Assembly: GCA_030843315.1 (NCBI GenBank)
Contig: JAUUPT010000001.1
Span: forward strand, 1 to 64,000
Length of the DNA: 64,000 bases
Direction of reading: 5' to 3'
DNA from: Bacteroidaceae bacterium
GTDB taxonomy: Bacteria; Bacteroidota; Bacteroidia; Bacteroidales; Bacteroidaceae
Position 1 is the first letter of the stretch. Each line of letters opens with the position of its first letter. The notes under the pieces are model-generated. The model ran no database searches. It saw nothing but the letters and a program-made list of their open reading frames with translations, and was not told the DNA's origin. Below, piece after piece: positions 41,493-51,298 of this stretch. The position numbers and the translations under genes are program-made.

Positions 41493-44400
41493 ATGAAAAG
41501 AAATTATTGCTTATCATTAGTATTGCTTGCATTGTTTGGGATGTCTGCACCTTTTGCTGCCAATGCAGCCAATGAAAGTGTGCCAAGTTCCCAAAGTACT
41601 CAGCAAGCCAAGAAAATCACAGGTAAAGTTGTAGACGCAGCAGGTGATCCAATCATTGGTGCCAGTGTATTGGTGAAAGGTTCCGGGACGGGTGCTGTTA
41701 CGAACATCGACGGCGTTTTTACAGTGGATGCTTCGGTGGGTAGCACATTGGAGATATCATTTGTAGGTTATAAAACTACTACAGTGAAAGTAACCAATGC
41801 TTCGACTTATGCTGTAACCTTACAAGACGACTCACAAGCGTTGAGTGAAGTCATTGTAACGGCAATGGGAATAAAGAAAGAACGCAAGTCGTTAGGTTAT
41901 GCTGTGGATGATGTAAATGCGAAAGAATTGATGAAGAATAAAAGTATGAATGCTATTAATTCTTTGGCAGGTAAAGTGGCAGGTGTTACTATTACACAAA
42001 CTTCGGGTGCCGCTGGCGCAGGCTCTCAGATTATTCTTCGTGGTGGAACGTCACTCGAACGGGATAATCAGCCATTATTTGTTGTTGATGGTGTTATCTA
42101 TGATAATTCAACATCGGTAATCGGAAATTCCGCATACGATGGTATGACAGCTTCGGCTACAACGAGTTCTAACCGTGTCATGGATATCAACCCTGAGGAT
42201 ATTGAGAATATGTCAATTCTTAAAGGTCCTGCGGCATCGGCTCTTTATGGATCTCGTGCTGCAGCCGGTGTTGTCCTTATTACGACAAAGAAAGGTAAAG
42301 AAGGTAGTGTTGAGATAAATTTGAGCGCAAAATATCTTACTTCATGGACAAAAACACTTCCCAAAACTCAATCTCGGTATAAAAGAGGTTTCTATAATGG
42401 TCTTGACCAAAATGGGAATGCTGTTGTAGATGACTTCACTACCAATTCTTGGGGTGAACCCTATGGCGCGGGAGAAAAGGCTTATGATAATATCGGCGAT
42501 TTCTTTCAAAATGGAGGTGCATGGGATACTAATGTGAGTGTCTCTGGTGGTAATAAGACTGGTAATTTCTTTCTGTCCGGTTCGTTTTATGATCAAGATG
42601 GTATAATTCCTACTACAGGATATACCAAAACAACTTTCCGCTTTAACGGTGAACAGAAATGGAAGATGTTGACATTTAATGCTAATGTTGCATATTCTCA
42701 AGCTCGTACAGACAAAACTTTGACATCGGCAGGTCTTTGGGATTCATCCGGTACAGGTTCTATGGTTGCCCTTTACGGATGGGCCCGTAGTGATAATATG
42801 AAGCATTATTTGAATGAAGACGGTTCTAAATATCGTATCTTCGAAGGCCGCCAGGAACTTTCTGCTGATGTTGAAAATCCCTATTGGATGCTCGATAACT
42901 ATTCTTTGAAAGATGATACGGAACGTTTTACCGGCAATTTCAGCGTGAAGGCCGATATTACTGATTGGTGGTGGATTTCTTATCGCATGGGCATTGACTC
43001 ATATACTACAGAGAATGGTAATCGTATTGCTGAAGGAGCTGCAGTGAAAGATCTATGGCAAGATGGTATGATGAGTGAGAACTCTCTTCGTTACCAATAT
43101 TTGTCAACCAACTTAATGACAAATTTCAGTAAGTCGTTTGGCGACTTTAATTTTAACTTGATGCTTGGTACTGCAACAGATGCTACAAAATCAACTACAA
43201 ACTATCGATATGGTTGGAAATTTGTTATTCCGGGTTTCTATTCATTCGGCAATATTTCAACATCTGATAAATATTTTGTAGAGAATCGTAGTAAACATCG
43301 CCTTGTCGGAGTATTTGGCGAATTTCGTGCAGACTGGAAGAACACTGCATTCTTAACTGTTACGGGGCGTAACGACTGGTCTTCTACATTGCCGGCAGAA
43401 AACCGTTCTTATTTTTATCCGTCTTTCAGCGGTAGCCTTGTTTTTACTCAATTCTTACAAGATAGAGGCTTGATGGATGACAGTATCCTTAGCTTTGGAA
43501 AACTTCGTGTAAGTTGGGCCAAAGTAGGTAAGGATGCAAGCCCTTATGCAACAACTACTTATTTGGAAAATGCTGCAACGATGCTTGGTGGAATAACCGG
43601 ATACGGAACAAGTTGGAGCCGTGGTAATCCTATTCTGAAGCCTGAGATGACGGAATCAACAGAAATCGGTCTTGAATTACGCTTCTTAAAGAACCGTTTG
43701 CGTTTGGATTACGCTTATTATACAAATAATTCACTTAATCAGATTATATCTCCGCGTGGTCCACAATCCACTGGTTTCATTTTCTTTGCACAGAATATCG
43801 GTGATGTTTACAACAAAGGTATGGAACTTACAATCGGAGGTACTCCGATACAGACAAAGGATTGGACTTGGGATGCAAGTTTGAATGTTTATGGTAACCG
43901 TGGTACTGTAAAGAATTTGCCTGTAGGTACAGACGTATTATATGTAACAGATGTACAATTTGGTGGTGCTCAAGCTGCATCATTCAATGACGGTCCGTTC
44001 CTGGGTATTTCCGGATATCATTATAAATATACTGATGATGGTAAAGTTATACTTGATCAATATGGAATGCCTACGTACGATACAGAAACGCGTGTACTTA
44101 TTGGTAATCGTGAACCTAAGTTCCAAGGAGGTTTTAATAATACAATAAGCTATAAGAATTGGACTTTCAATATGTTGTGGGAATTCCGCGTAGGTGGTGA
44201 TATCTATAACGGTACTGATTATTATTTGGTTAATAAGGGACTTAGTGATTTAACGAATGACCGTGAATCATTGACTATTAAAGGTGCTCAGAAAGACGGT
44301 GATACTTATAAGGATGTAACTTATACATTTAATGCTAATGAAACTTACAACCTTAATGGAGCTCAAGTTTCGGGTAAAGAAGTAATCCAAAAATATTATA

Positions 44401-44693
44401 CCGATTACTATCATCGTGAAGGTACTAACTATATTACGAAAGTTAATTCACTTCGTCTTCGTACTGTCTCTCTGAACTACGAGCTTCCCAAGACATTCTT
44501 GGCCAAGATGGGGGTTAAACGTGCAAACATATCTGCAACGGCTAATAACCTGCTTCTGTTTACCAATTATCGTGGTGATCCCGAATCTTCTGCTGCTGGC
44601 TCTGGCGTTTCTGGTTCCGGTGCAGTAGGCATTGACTATTGTTGTGTACCGGCAACTGCAAGTTTTGCATTTGGCGTTAACTTAACGTTCTAA
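41493..44693 (+). CDS. SusC/RagA-like TonB-dependent outer membrane transporter
   Basis: 1066 residues. Signal peptide to about NAANE (26). A CarboxypepD_reg-like domain (about 40-115: ITGKVVDAAGDPIIGASVLV, LEISFVGYKT) is followed by a plug domain (about 120-245: EVIVTAMGIKKERK, INPEDIENMSILKGPAASALYG) and a long beta-barrel ending in an aromatic residue (ASFAFGVNLTF). No extra N-terminal STN domain is seen, so it is not of the anti-sigma signalling type. It imports oligomers with the SusD-like lipoprotein encoded 27 bp downstream. Substrate unknown: no glycosidase, peptidase or regulator is next to it. Confidence 0.93.
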   Translation: MKRNYCLSLVLLALFGMSAPFAANAANESVPSSQSTQQAKKITGKVVDAAGDPIIGASVLVKGSGTGAVTNIDGVFTVDASVGSTLEISFVGYKTTTVKVTNASTYAVTLQDDSQALSEVIVTAMGIKKERKSLGYAVDDVNAKELMKNKSMNAINSLAGKVAGVTITQTSGAAGAGSQIILRGGTSLERDNQPLFVVDGVIYDNSTSVIGNSAYDGMTASATTSSNRVMDINPEDIENMSILKGPAASALYGSRAAAGVVLITTKKGKEGSVEINLSAKYLTSWTKTLPKTQSRYKRGFYNGLDQNGNAVVDDFTTNSWGEPYGAGEKAYDNIGDFFQNGGAWDTNVSVSGGNKTGNFFLSGSFYDQDGIIPTTGYTKTTFRFNGEQKWKMLTFNANVAYSQARTDKTLTSAGLWDSSGTGSMVALYGWARSDNMKHYLNEDGSKYRIFEGRQELSADVENPYWMLDNYSLKDDTERFTGNFSVKADITDWWWISYRMGIDSYTTENGNRIAEGAAVKDLWQDGMMSENSLRYQYLSTNLMTNFSKSFGDFNFNLMLGTATDATKSTTNYRYGWKFVIPGFYSFGNISTSDKYFVENRSKHRLVGVFGEFRADWKNTAFLTVTGRNDWSSTLPAENRSYFYPSFSGSLVFTQFLQDRGLMDDSILSFGKLRVSWAKVGKDASPYATTTYLENAATMLGGITGYGTSWSRGNPILKPEMTESTEIGLELRFLKNRLRLDYAYYTNNSLNQIISPRGPQSTGFIFFAQNIGDVYNKGMELTIGGTPIQTKDWTWDASLNVYGNRGTVKNLPVGTDVLYVTDVQFGGAQAASFNDGPFLGISGYHYKYTDDGKVILDQYGMPTYDTETRVLIGNREPKFQGGFNNTISYKNWTFNMLWEFRVGGDIYNGTDYYLVNKGLSDLTNDRESLTIKGAQKDGDTYKDVTYTFNANETYNLNGAQVSGKEVIQKYYTDYYHREGTNYITKVNSLRLRTVSLNYELPKTFLAKMGVKRANISATANNLLLFTNYRGDPESSAAGSGVSGSGAVGIDYCCVPATASFAFGVNLTF

Positions 44694-44720
44694 TTTTATT
44701 AACTGCTAAAATTAAGATAT

Positions 44721-46463
44721 ATGAAACTTATAAAATCAATAATATTAAGTGTAGCAGGGCTAATGACATTTGCCTCTTGTTCCGATTGGCTGGATGTCAA
44801 TGAAGATCCTAATACTCCGGCCCAAGCCGCCGTTTCAGTAACTACGCTGCTTCCGTGGATACAGTACCATTTAGCCTATGCAACCGGTTCACATGGATAT
44901 CGTTCACAATTTATTTGCCAGGCATTCACTGCCACTTCCCGTACACATCGTGACGGTTGTTCTGCTCAGTGGGAGGCGACCAGTTCGATGAGTACTACAT
45001 CCTATCAGCAATTCTTTGTAGGTGCAGGTCCCAACCTTGTAGATATGTATGATAAAGCTATTGCTTCTGAAGCATGGCACTATGCTGGTGCTGCTAAATT
45101 ACTTAAAGCTTATGGTTTCCTTTTGATGGCTGATATGTATGGGGAAATGCCCTATTATGAAGCTAATAGTGTTAGCGCTCACCCTAAGTATGATACTGGT
45201 GAGACTATTTATACCGAGTCTTTAAAGGATATTGATGAGGCTATTGAGCAATTTGGGAAAACTCAAGCGATAGGGCAACCAGCTTTGTCAGAAGGTGATA
45301 GTTGGAATGGTGGTGATATCAACAAATGGGTTAAGATGGCATATCTGTTAAAAGCCCGTACTATCAATCAATTATCGAAGAAGTCTGCTTACTATGATTC
45401 TGCGACTATCCTTGATTGCATAAGCAAGGCACAACAAAATATTGATGACGATACTTATATTGAATGTAAAGACATCAGAGAATCGTCCAAAGACTTTATT
45501 TCGACTGACCCAATGCAAACCAATTATAATTGGAACCAAACCTACAATGGTAATCGTCATATCACGTTGCCGACCAAATGGCTTGTTGATATTTTGACTG
45601 ATTTTGACAATAAGGGTATTGAAGATCCACGTGCTGACAAGATTATCGCCTGGCGTCAATTCAGTGAAAATGGAACCAAGGTGTGGAGACGTGGTGCAGG
45701 TGTTGATATGCAATCTGATATTCGTATTCCTAATGGTATGTCGAATTTTATTAGCCGTGCAAAAGGAGGTTGGAACCCATCCATAGAAACTCGTGCTTCT
45801 GATTCTATTTATGTAGGTATTTATGCAGGTTCCGTAGGCGTTTATAGCACCCCTAATATTTTCTATAGGGCTGTTGATGGTTGGTATCCCTCATCAGGCA
45901 ATGTTTATGTTCGTCCTAATACTCCTTATTTATGGGCTACTTATGCCGAAGCGTGTTTTATTAAGGCTGAGGTGCTTTTCAAACAAGATAAAAAAGCAGA
46001 AGCCTTCAATGCTTACAAGGATGGTATCAAAGCTAATATAGATGAACTTAATAAAATGTTGACCATTTGGGTAGGTGATCCGGATTATGCTGAATGTCCT
46101 TCAATGGGACAAATGGAACAGTCTAAGATTGATGCATTCCTCAATGGTGCTATCGGTACTGCTTCTGACATTACACTGGAGAAGATTATGACTCAAAAAT
46201 TCATTGCGATGCTTTATTCAACAGTAAACTGGAATGATATGCGTCGCCACGATTATAAGAATTATATGGGATGGGAAATGCCTTATGAATATTCTGTAAA
46301 TGCAGCTTCTTTAAAGGGTATTCCTCAAGGCAAGCAATGGCGTCGCATTAAGCAATGTTCTCATGAAATCAATTACAATGCTGAACAACTTAGAGCTATT
46401 CAGCCAAATTATAATGCTGATGATATTTGGACTTATCCGGTATGGTGGGATATTGCGGAATGA
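44721..46463 (+). CDS. SusD-like surface lipoprotein (SusD_2-like branch)
   Basis: 580 residues. Lipoprotein signal MKLIKSIILSVAGLMTFASC with Cys 20. SusD/RagB-type start SDWLDVNEDPNTPAQA, which is typical of the SusD-like_2/SusD-like subgroup. It has TPR-like helices in the N-terminal half, and EACFIKAEVLFK and MLYSTVNWNDMRRHDY in the C-terminal half. It caps the SusC-like transporter and binds the ligand. A small exported protein follows after 31 bp. Confidence 0.92.
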   Translation: MKLIKSIILSVAGLMTFASCSDWLDVNEDPNTPAQAAVSVTTLLPWIQYHLAYATGSHGYRSQFICQAFTATSRTHRDGCSAQWEATSSMSTTSYQQFFVGAGPNLVDMYDKAIASEAWHYAGAAKLLKAYGFLLMADMYGEMPYYEANSVSAHPKYDTGETIYTESLKDIDEAIEQFGKTQAIGQPALSEGDSWNGGDINKWVKMAYLLKARTINQLSKKSAYYDSATILDCISKAQQNIDDDTYIECKDIRESSKDFISTDPMQTNYNWNQTYNGNRHITLPTKWLVDILTDFDNKGIEDPRADKIIAWRQFSENGTKVWRRGAGVDMQSDIRIPNGMSNFISRAKGGWNPSIETRASDSIYVGIYAGSVGVYSTPNIFYRAVDGWYPSSGNVYVRPNTPYLWATYAEACFIKAEVLFKQDKKAEAFNAYKDGIKANIDELNKMLTIWVGDPDYAECPSMGQMEQSKIDAFLNGAIGTASDITLEKIMTQKFIAMLYSTVNWNDMRRHDYKNYMGWEMPYEYSVNAASLKGIPQGKQWRRIKQCSHEINYNAEQLRAIQPNYNADDIWTYPVWWDIAE

Positions 46464-46494
46464 AAATAATATGTTTCACTTAAAATTATGAATT

Positions 46495-46830
46495 ATGAAA
46501 GCTTTATTTATCTCTTTTCTATTGGCTATGTTGCCGATAATTAGTCAAGTGAATAGTGTGGTGTCTATGCAAGGAAATATAGACCCTCGGCCAGGTGAAG
46601 CTACTACTTTTACAGTATCTCCCAATAACGATTCATATACTTATGTGTGGGATTGTGATGGGAATTGGGATAATCAAGAAAATTATTATGATTTTTTAAT
46701 CTCTGGGAATCAGATAACTATTACTCCTAAAGCAGCAAGAGTACAAATGTTTCGTCTGAATTGTACTGTTTATGATGAAAATGGAAACTATGTGGGATAT
46801 GATGAAGCGGAGATTATTTGGCACTGGTAA
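46495..46830 (+). CDS. Small exported Ig/PKD-like protein of a Sus locus
   Basis: 111 residues with signal peptide MKALFISFLLAMLPIISQVNS; there is no lipobox Cys. The mature part is strand-rich (ATTFTVSPNNDSYTYVWDCDG, LNCTVYDENGNYVGYDEAEI) and looks like one immunoglobulin/PKD-type fold, with two Cys that could bond. It follows the SusD-like gene by 31 bp and probably shares its transcript. It might be a ligand-binding or accessory protein of the SusCD complex. Function not known. Confidence 0.65.
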   Translation: MKALFISFLLAMLPIISQVNSVVSMQGNIDPRPGEATTFTVSPNNDSYTYVWDCDGNWDNQENYYDFLISGNQITITPKAARVQMFRLNCTVYDENGNYVGYDEAEIIWHW

Positions 46831-46883
46831 TAACTAATCGAGAATAACTGTTGATTTTTATTTGAAAAATTATTGGAGACTTT

Positions 46884-46940
46884 AACCGTCTTCATTCATA
46901 GATGATGATTGAAACAGCCGGTTCGTGAGAATCGGCTGTT
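46884..46940. repeat. 57-bp direct repeat, copy 1, with terminator hairpin
   Basis: Matches 48423-48479 with two mismatches. The 3' half is the stem-loop AACAGCCGGTT-CGTGAG-AATCGGCTGTT (46913-46940). It lies after the Sus locus and before the ATPase gene. Confidence 0.85.
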
Positions 46941-47002
46941 CTGTGATTTATATCTAATGAAAGTGCGTAAATTGAATGATTCTGTGATTTATATCTAATA
47001 AA
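46940..47002. repeat. 22-nt direct repeat pair, 41 bp apart
   Basis: TCTGTGATTTATATCTAAT followed by RAAA occurs at 46940 and 46981 and abuts the -7 element of the ATPase gene. Possibly an operator pair. Confidence 0.6.
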
Positions 47003-47007
47003 AATCT

Positions 47008-47015
47008 TATCTTTG
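47008..47015 (+). promoter_or_regulatory. -7 element for the DUF4143 ATPase gene
   Basis: TATCTTTG matches TAnnTTTG, 25 bp before the ATG at 47040. Confidence 0.5.
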
Positions 47016-47039
47016 CATGGAAACTATTAGTTATAACTC

Positions 47040-48260
47040 ATGAAAAGTGATATTATTGAAAGGCCTTATTATACCGAAAAGCTCTCTGCTTTTATCGGTC
47101 AGCCGTTAATCAAGATATTGACGGGGCAACGTCGTATTGGCAAAAGTTATATTCTGAAGCAATTGGCAGAAATGATTCGTAAGCAGGATGAGAAGGCTCA
47201 TATCGTATATATCAACAAGGAACTGAAAGAATTTGCTACGATACGGACAGATGATGATTTATATCAATACATCAACTCACATCTGTGTGCAGAGGGACAT
47301 AACTATGTCTTTATTGATGAAATACAAGAAGTTCCGGATTTCCAGAATACATTGAGAAGCCTCTTGGTTGAAAACAACTGTGATCTTTACTGCACAGGTA
47401 GTAATGCAAATATGTTGTCGGGAGAACTTGCTACTTATTTGGCGGGGCGGTATATGGAATTCCCGATTCATAGTTTGTCCTATCCCGAGTTCTTGAATTT
47501 TCATAAGTTGGAAGATTCAAATAGCAGTCTTCAGAAATATATGCGGATAGGAGGTATGCCTTACTTGATTCATTTGAATGCGGATGAACAGTTGTCAATG
47601 GATTATCTGCAGAATCTCTACTCTACAATCTTATTGAAAGATGTTATTTCCCGAAAGCAAATCCGCAATGTCGATTTTATGGAACGCCTGGTCGGATATT
47701 TGGCGGATAATGTTGGGAATCTGTTCTCTGCATCTAATATAAGTCGCTATTTGAAGTCGCAACGGCAACAGTTGCCTACTCAGATGGTGATTGATTATAC
47801 GGCAGCCCTGTCCCAGGCATTCTTTATTCATAAGGTATCTCGGGCCGAAGTGCAGGGATTGAAACTGTTTGAAGTTGGAGAGAAGTATTATTTTGAAGAT
47901 TGGGGACTTAGGAACGCTATTAGTGGATGGAATGCGATAAACGATATTCAGAAGTGGATGGAGAATGTGGTGTATATGCATTTGATACGTCAAGGCTATC
48001 AAGTTTTTGTAGGAAAGAGTGATTTGCTGGAGATTGACTTTATAGCACAAAAGTTGCAAGAACGTTTGTATGTGCAGGTTACCTTCCGTCTGGATGCTGA
48101 AAATACAAAAGATAGGGAGGTGGCACCTTTACTGAAGATTACCGATCACTTTCCTAAATATGTTGTGACTCTGGATGAATTCCTTTCAGGAGGTGTTACT
48201 TCTGAGGGTATTCATATCATCCATTTAAGAGATTTTCTGATGCAAGAACCAACCCTGTAG
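47040..48260 (+). CDS. AAA ATPase with DUF4143
   Basis: 406 residues. N-terminal AAA_14 domain with Walker A TGQRRIGKSYILKQL (about 22-36) and Walker B YVFIDEIQEV (about 90-99), then sensor-like YCTGSNANML (about 118). The C-terminal DUF4143 domain (about 205-360) is of the nuclease-like fold type. This architecture is common and scattered in gut bacteria; proposed roles include restriction-like or toxin functions, but none is proven. Lower GC than its neighbours, and flanking 57-bp direct repeats suggest acquisition or local rearrangement. Confidence 0.88.
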   Translation: MKSDIIERPYYTEKLSAFIGQPLIKILTGQRRIGKSYILKQLAEMIRKQDEKAHIVYINKELKEFATIRTDDDLYQYINSHLCAEGHNYVFIDEIQEVPDFQNTLRSLLVENNCDLYCTGSNANMLSGELATYLAGRYMEFPIHSLSYPEFLNFHKLEDSNSSLQKYMRIGGMPYLIHLNADEQLSMDYLQNLYSTILLKDVISRKQIRNVDFMERLVGYLADNVGNLFSASNISRYLKSQRQQLPTQMVIDYTAALSQAFFIHKVSRAEVQGLKLFEVGEKYYFEDWGLRNAISGWNAINDIQKWMENVVYMHLIRQGYQVFVGKSDLLEIDFIAQKLQERLYVQVTFRLDAENTKDREVAPLLKITDHFPKYVVTLDEFLSGGVTSEGIHIIHLRDFLMQEPTL

Positions 48261-48422
48261 TTAATTCGTCGATAAAATCTCCCGCTTTATAGAATGTTAA
48301 ATTAATAATCTTAAAATCTTAGGTTTGTATTTATTTCATTCCTTATCTTTGCAGGGAAATTAAAGATTTAATGAGTTTTTCATTTTGACTTTCATTAGAT
48401 TGAGTAAGATATTGAAGGCTAT

Positions 48423-48479
48423 AACGGTCTTCATTCATAGATGATGATTGGAACAGCCGGTTCGTGAGAATCGGCTGTT
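48423..48479. repeat. 57-bp direct repeat, copy 2, with terminator hairpin
   Basis: Second copy of the element at 46884, now after the ATPase gene. Here the stem-loop (48452-48479) is followed by TTTTG, so it could work as a rho-independent terminator for the ATPase transcript. Confidence 0.85.
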
Positions 48480-48492
48480 TTTGTTTCGTTTG

Positions 48493-48524
48493 TTTGCATA
48501 TCAACGGCGGTAATGTTACTTTTG
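48493..48524 (+). promoter_or_regulatory. Promoter for the DUF3805-like gene
   Basis: TTTG (48493-48496), 20 bp, TACTTTTG (48517-48524); full consensus match, 24 bp before the ATG. Confidence 0.75.
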
Positions 48525-48547
48525 CGAGGAATAGCAGATAATAAACT

Positions 48548-49354
48548 ATGGAACAAGGCAAGAAATTTATCGCTCCGGGGGCATGGTTCTCCATGATTTA
48601 TCCGGCAGACTGGAATGAATTTGAAGACGGGGAAGGCTCTTTTCTCTTCTATAACCCTAATGAGTGGACGGGCAATTTCCGTATCTCGGCTTATAAAGGA
48701 AATGCTACGTATGGCAAAGAGTCTATACGGCAGGAGTTGAAAGAGAATCCTTCGGCTACCCTGGTCAGGGTAGGGCAGTTGGAGTGTGCATATAGCAAGG
48801 AGATGTTCGAGGAGGAAGGCGAATACTACACTTCCCATCTTTGGATTGCGGGTATCGACGAAGTGGCCCTCGAATGCTCGTTCACGGTGAAGAAAGGAGA
48901 GCCGGCGACAGAAGCCGAGCAAGTGCTCGCTTCATTGGAGGTACGCAAGGAAGGAACGAAATACCCCGCCGAAATCATCCCCGTGCGCCTTTCGGAGATT
49001 TATCAGATTAATGAAGCCTACGAGTGGGTGGACGCTACTGTGAAGGAACTGCTGAAAAAGGACTTCCAGGGCGCAGAAGACGACCTGCCCAACGTACAAC
49101 AGATTATAGACAAAGGTGATATCTCCCCCAAGAAGAAAGATACCTGGTTGGCATTCGGCATCGTCCTTTGCGTCATCTTCGCCAACGAAGTGGACGGCAT
49201 GGAATGGCGCACGCTGATAGACGGCAACCGCGAAGCCCCCGTGTTGCTGAACACCACCACCGGCACCTGGATAGACCCCATGAAGCTGGTGTGGAGCAAA
49301 GTAAAAGCCGGCGAGCCCCGTAACCTGGTCGAAGTTTACCACACCCTTTTCTAA
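48548..49354 (+). CDS. DUF3805/DUF3806-like cytoplasmic protein
   Basis: 268 residues without signal or membrane segment. The N-terminal half (about 1-140: APGAWFSMIYPADWNEFED, FRISAYKGNATYGKESI) resembles DUF3805; the C-terminal half (about 150-268: DTWLAFGIVLCVIFANEVDGM) resembles DUF3806. Family assignment is from memory of the pattern. Function unknown. It lies 32 bp before the ABC-F gene and likely forms an operon with it. Confidence 0.7.
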   Translation: MEQGKKFIAPGAWFSMIYPADWNEFEDGEGSFLFYNPNEWTGNFRISAYKGNATYGKESIRQELKENPSATLVRVGQLECAYSKEMFEEEGEYYTSHLWIAGIDEVALECSFTVKKGEPATEAEQVLASLEVRKEGTKYPAEIIPVRLSEIYQINEAYEWVDATVKELLKKDFQGAEDDLPNVQQIIDKGDISPKKKDTWLAFGIVLCVIFANEVDGMEWRTLIDGNREAPVLLNTTTGTWIDPMKLVWSKVKAGEPRNLVEVYHTLF

Positions 49355-49386
49355 TTATCAATTATCAACTATCAACTAACTAAGTT

Positions 49387-51267
49387 TTGGCAGCAGTAAA
49401 TTCCATCCTTCAGGTAGAGAACCTGACCAAGTCCTTCGGTGACCTGGTGTTATTCGAGAATCTTTCTTTCGGTATGTCCGAGGGGCAGCGCGTCGGCTTG
49501 ATAGCCAAGAACGGCACCGGCAAGACTACGTTGCTTAACATCCTTTCCGGTAAGGAAGGCTATGACGCCGGCACTATCTCCTTCCGGCGCGATTTGCGTG
49601 TGGGCTATCTGGAGCAAGACCCGCAATACCCCGAAGAACTGACCGTGCTCGAAGCTTGTTTCCATCATGGCAACAGCACCGTTGAGCTGATAAAGGAGTA
49701 CGAGCGCTGTATGGAGACGGAAGGGCACCCCGGTCTGGATGAAATCCTCGTCCGCATGGATCACGAGAAAGCCTGGGAGTATGAGCAGAAAGCGAAACAA
49801 ATTCTTTCGCAACTCAAAATCCGCGACTTCAGCCAACTGGTAAAACACCTCTCCGGCGGGCAACTGAAACGCGTGGCGCTTGCCAACACCCTCATCACCG
49901 AACCCGACCTGCTGATACTCGATGAACCTACCAACCACCTCGACCTCGATATGACGGAATGGCTTGAAGAATATCTTCGCCGTACCAACCTCAGCTTGCT
50001 GATGGTGACGCACGACCGTTACTTCCTCGACCGCGTCTGTTCCGAAATCGTCGAGATAGATAACCGGCAGCTCTATCAGTACAAAGGCAATTACAGCTAC
50101 TACCTGGAGAAGCGCGAAGAGCGCATCGAAGCCAAGACCGTAGAAGTGGAACGTGCCAACAACCTCTACCGCACCGAGTTGGAGTGGATGCGCCGTATGC
50201 CGCAGGCCCGCGGACACAAAGCCCGCTATCGCGAAGACGCCTTCTACGAACTGGAAAAGGTAGCCAAACAGCGCTTCAACAACGACAACGTGAAGCTCAA
50301 CGTCAAGGCATCCTACATCGGCAGTAAGATATTCGAGGCAGACCACCTTTATAAATCCTTCGGCGACTTGAAGATACTGGACGATTTCTCCTACATCTTC
50401 TCCCGTTTCGAAAAGATGGGAATCGTAGGCAACAACGGAACCGGAAAGTCCACCTTCATCAAGATACTGATGAAGCTGGAACAGGCAGATAGCGGTACGC
50501 TGGATATCGGCGAGACGGTTCGTTTCGGCTACTATTCGCAGGATGGTTTGCAGTTCGACGAGCAGATGAAGGTGATAGACGTGGTGCAGAACATTGCCGA
50601 GGTCATTGAACTGGGCAACGGCAAGAAGCTGACCGCCTCGCAATTCCTTCAGCACTTCCTCTTTACTCCCGAAACCCAGCACAGCTATGTCTATAAACTG
50701 AGTGGTGGCGAACGCCGCCGCCTCTATCTGTGTACCGTCTTGATGCGCAACCCCAACTTCCTGGTACTGGATGAGCCGACCAACGACCTCGACATCGTGA
50801 CGCTGAACGTGCTCGAAGAGTATCTTCAGAACTTCAAAGGCTGCGTCATCGTGGTGAGCCACGACCGCTACTTCATGGACAAGGTGGTAGACCATCTACT
50901 CGTGTTCAACGGCCAGGGTGATATCCGCGACTTCCCCGGCAACTATACCCAGTATCGTGATTGGAAAGACCAGAAAGCACATCAGGAGAAGGAAAAAGAA
51001 GCTGTCAAGTCCCAGGATGATAAGACTGCCAAAGTGCGCCTGAACGAGAAACGCCGGATGTCTTTCAAGGAGAAGCGTGAGTTTGAGCAACTGGAACAGG
51101 AGATAGCCGAACTGGAAGCCGAGAAGAAAGCCATAGAAGACGCTTTGTGCAGCGGCTCCCTCTCTGTGGACGAGCTGACGGAGAAGTCGAAACGCCTGCC
51201 CGAAGTCATTGACTTGATTGATGAGAAAACACTTCGCTGGCTGGAATTGAGCGAGATAGAAGAGTGA
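49387..51267 (+). CDS. ABC-F family ATPase (TTG start)
   Basis: 626 residues. An in-frame TAA two codons before TTG 49387, and no ATG before residue 30, fix the unusual start. Two ABC domains without membrane segments: Walker A LIAKNGTGKTTLL and IVGNNGTGKSTF, signatures LSGGQLKRVALA and LSGGERRRLYLC, Walker B LLILDEPTNHLD and FLVLDEPTNDLD. The linker (about 245-290) is short and the C-terminal coiled coil (about 545-620) resembles Uup. ABC-F proteins act on ribosomes or on DNA intermediates; resistance-type action cannot be judged from sequence. Confidence 0.9.
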   Translation: MAAVNSILQVENLTKSFGDLVLFENLSFGMSEGQRVGLIAKNGTGKTTLLNILSGKEGYDAGTISFRRDLRVGYLEQDPQYPEELTVLEACFHHGNSTVELIKEYERCMETEGHPGLDEILVRMDHEKAWEYEQKAKQILSQLKIRDFSQLVKHLSGGQLKRVALANTLITEPDLLILDEPTNHLDLDMTEWLEEYLRRTNLSLLMVTHDRYFLDRVCSEIVEIDNRQLYQYKGNYSYYLEKREERIEAKTVEVERANNLYRTELEWMRRMPQARGHKARYREDAFYELEKVAKQRFNNDNVKLNVKASYIGSKIFEADHLYKSFGDLKILDDFSYIFSRFEKMGIVGNNGTGKSTFIKILMKLEQADSGTLDIGETVRFGYYSQDGLQFDEQMKVIDVVQNIAEVIELGNGKKLTASQFLQHFLFTPETQHSYVYKLSGGERRRLYLCTVLMRNPNFLVLDEPTNDLDIVTLNVLEEYLQNFKGCVIVVSHDRYFMDKVVDHLLVFNGQGDIRDFPGNYTQYRDWKDQKAHQEKEKEAVKSQDDKTAKVRLNEKRRMSFKEKREFEQLEQEIAELEAEKKAIEDALCSGSLSVDELTEKSKRLPEVIDLIDEKTLRWLELSEIEE

Positions 51268-51294
51268 TAGGGTGATAAAGTGATAGGGTGATAT
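51263..51294. repeat. Four tandem GTGATARR octamers
   Basis: AGTGATAG, GGTGATAA, AGTGATAG and GGTGATAT run without gaps from the ABC-F stop codon (TGA at 51265) almost to the next ATG at 51299. Same octamer family as at 24329. Confidence 0.75.
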
Positions 51295-51298
51295 AATA

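Noticed and set aside
47040..48260. Insertion sequence or transposase around the ATPase gene
   Set aside because: No transposase domain, terminal inverted repeats or target duplication; only direct repeats containing a terminator.
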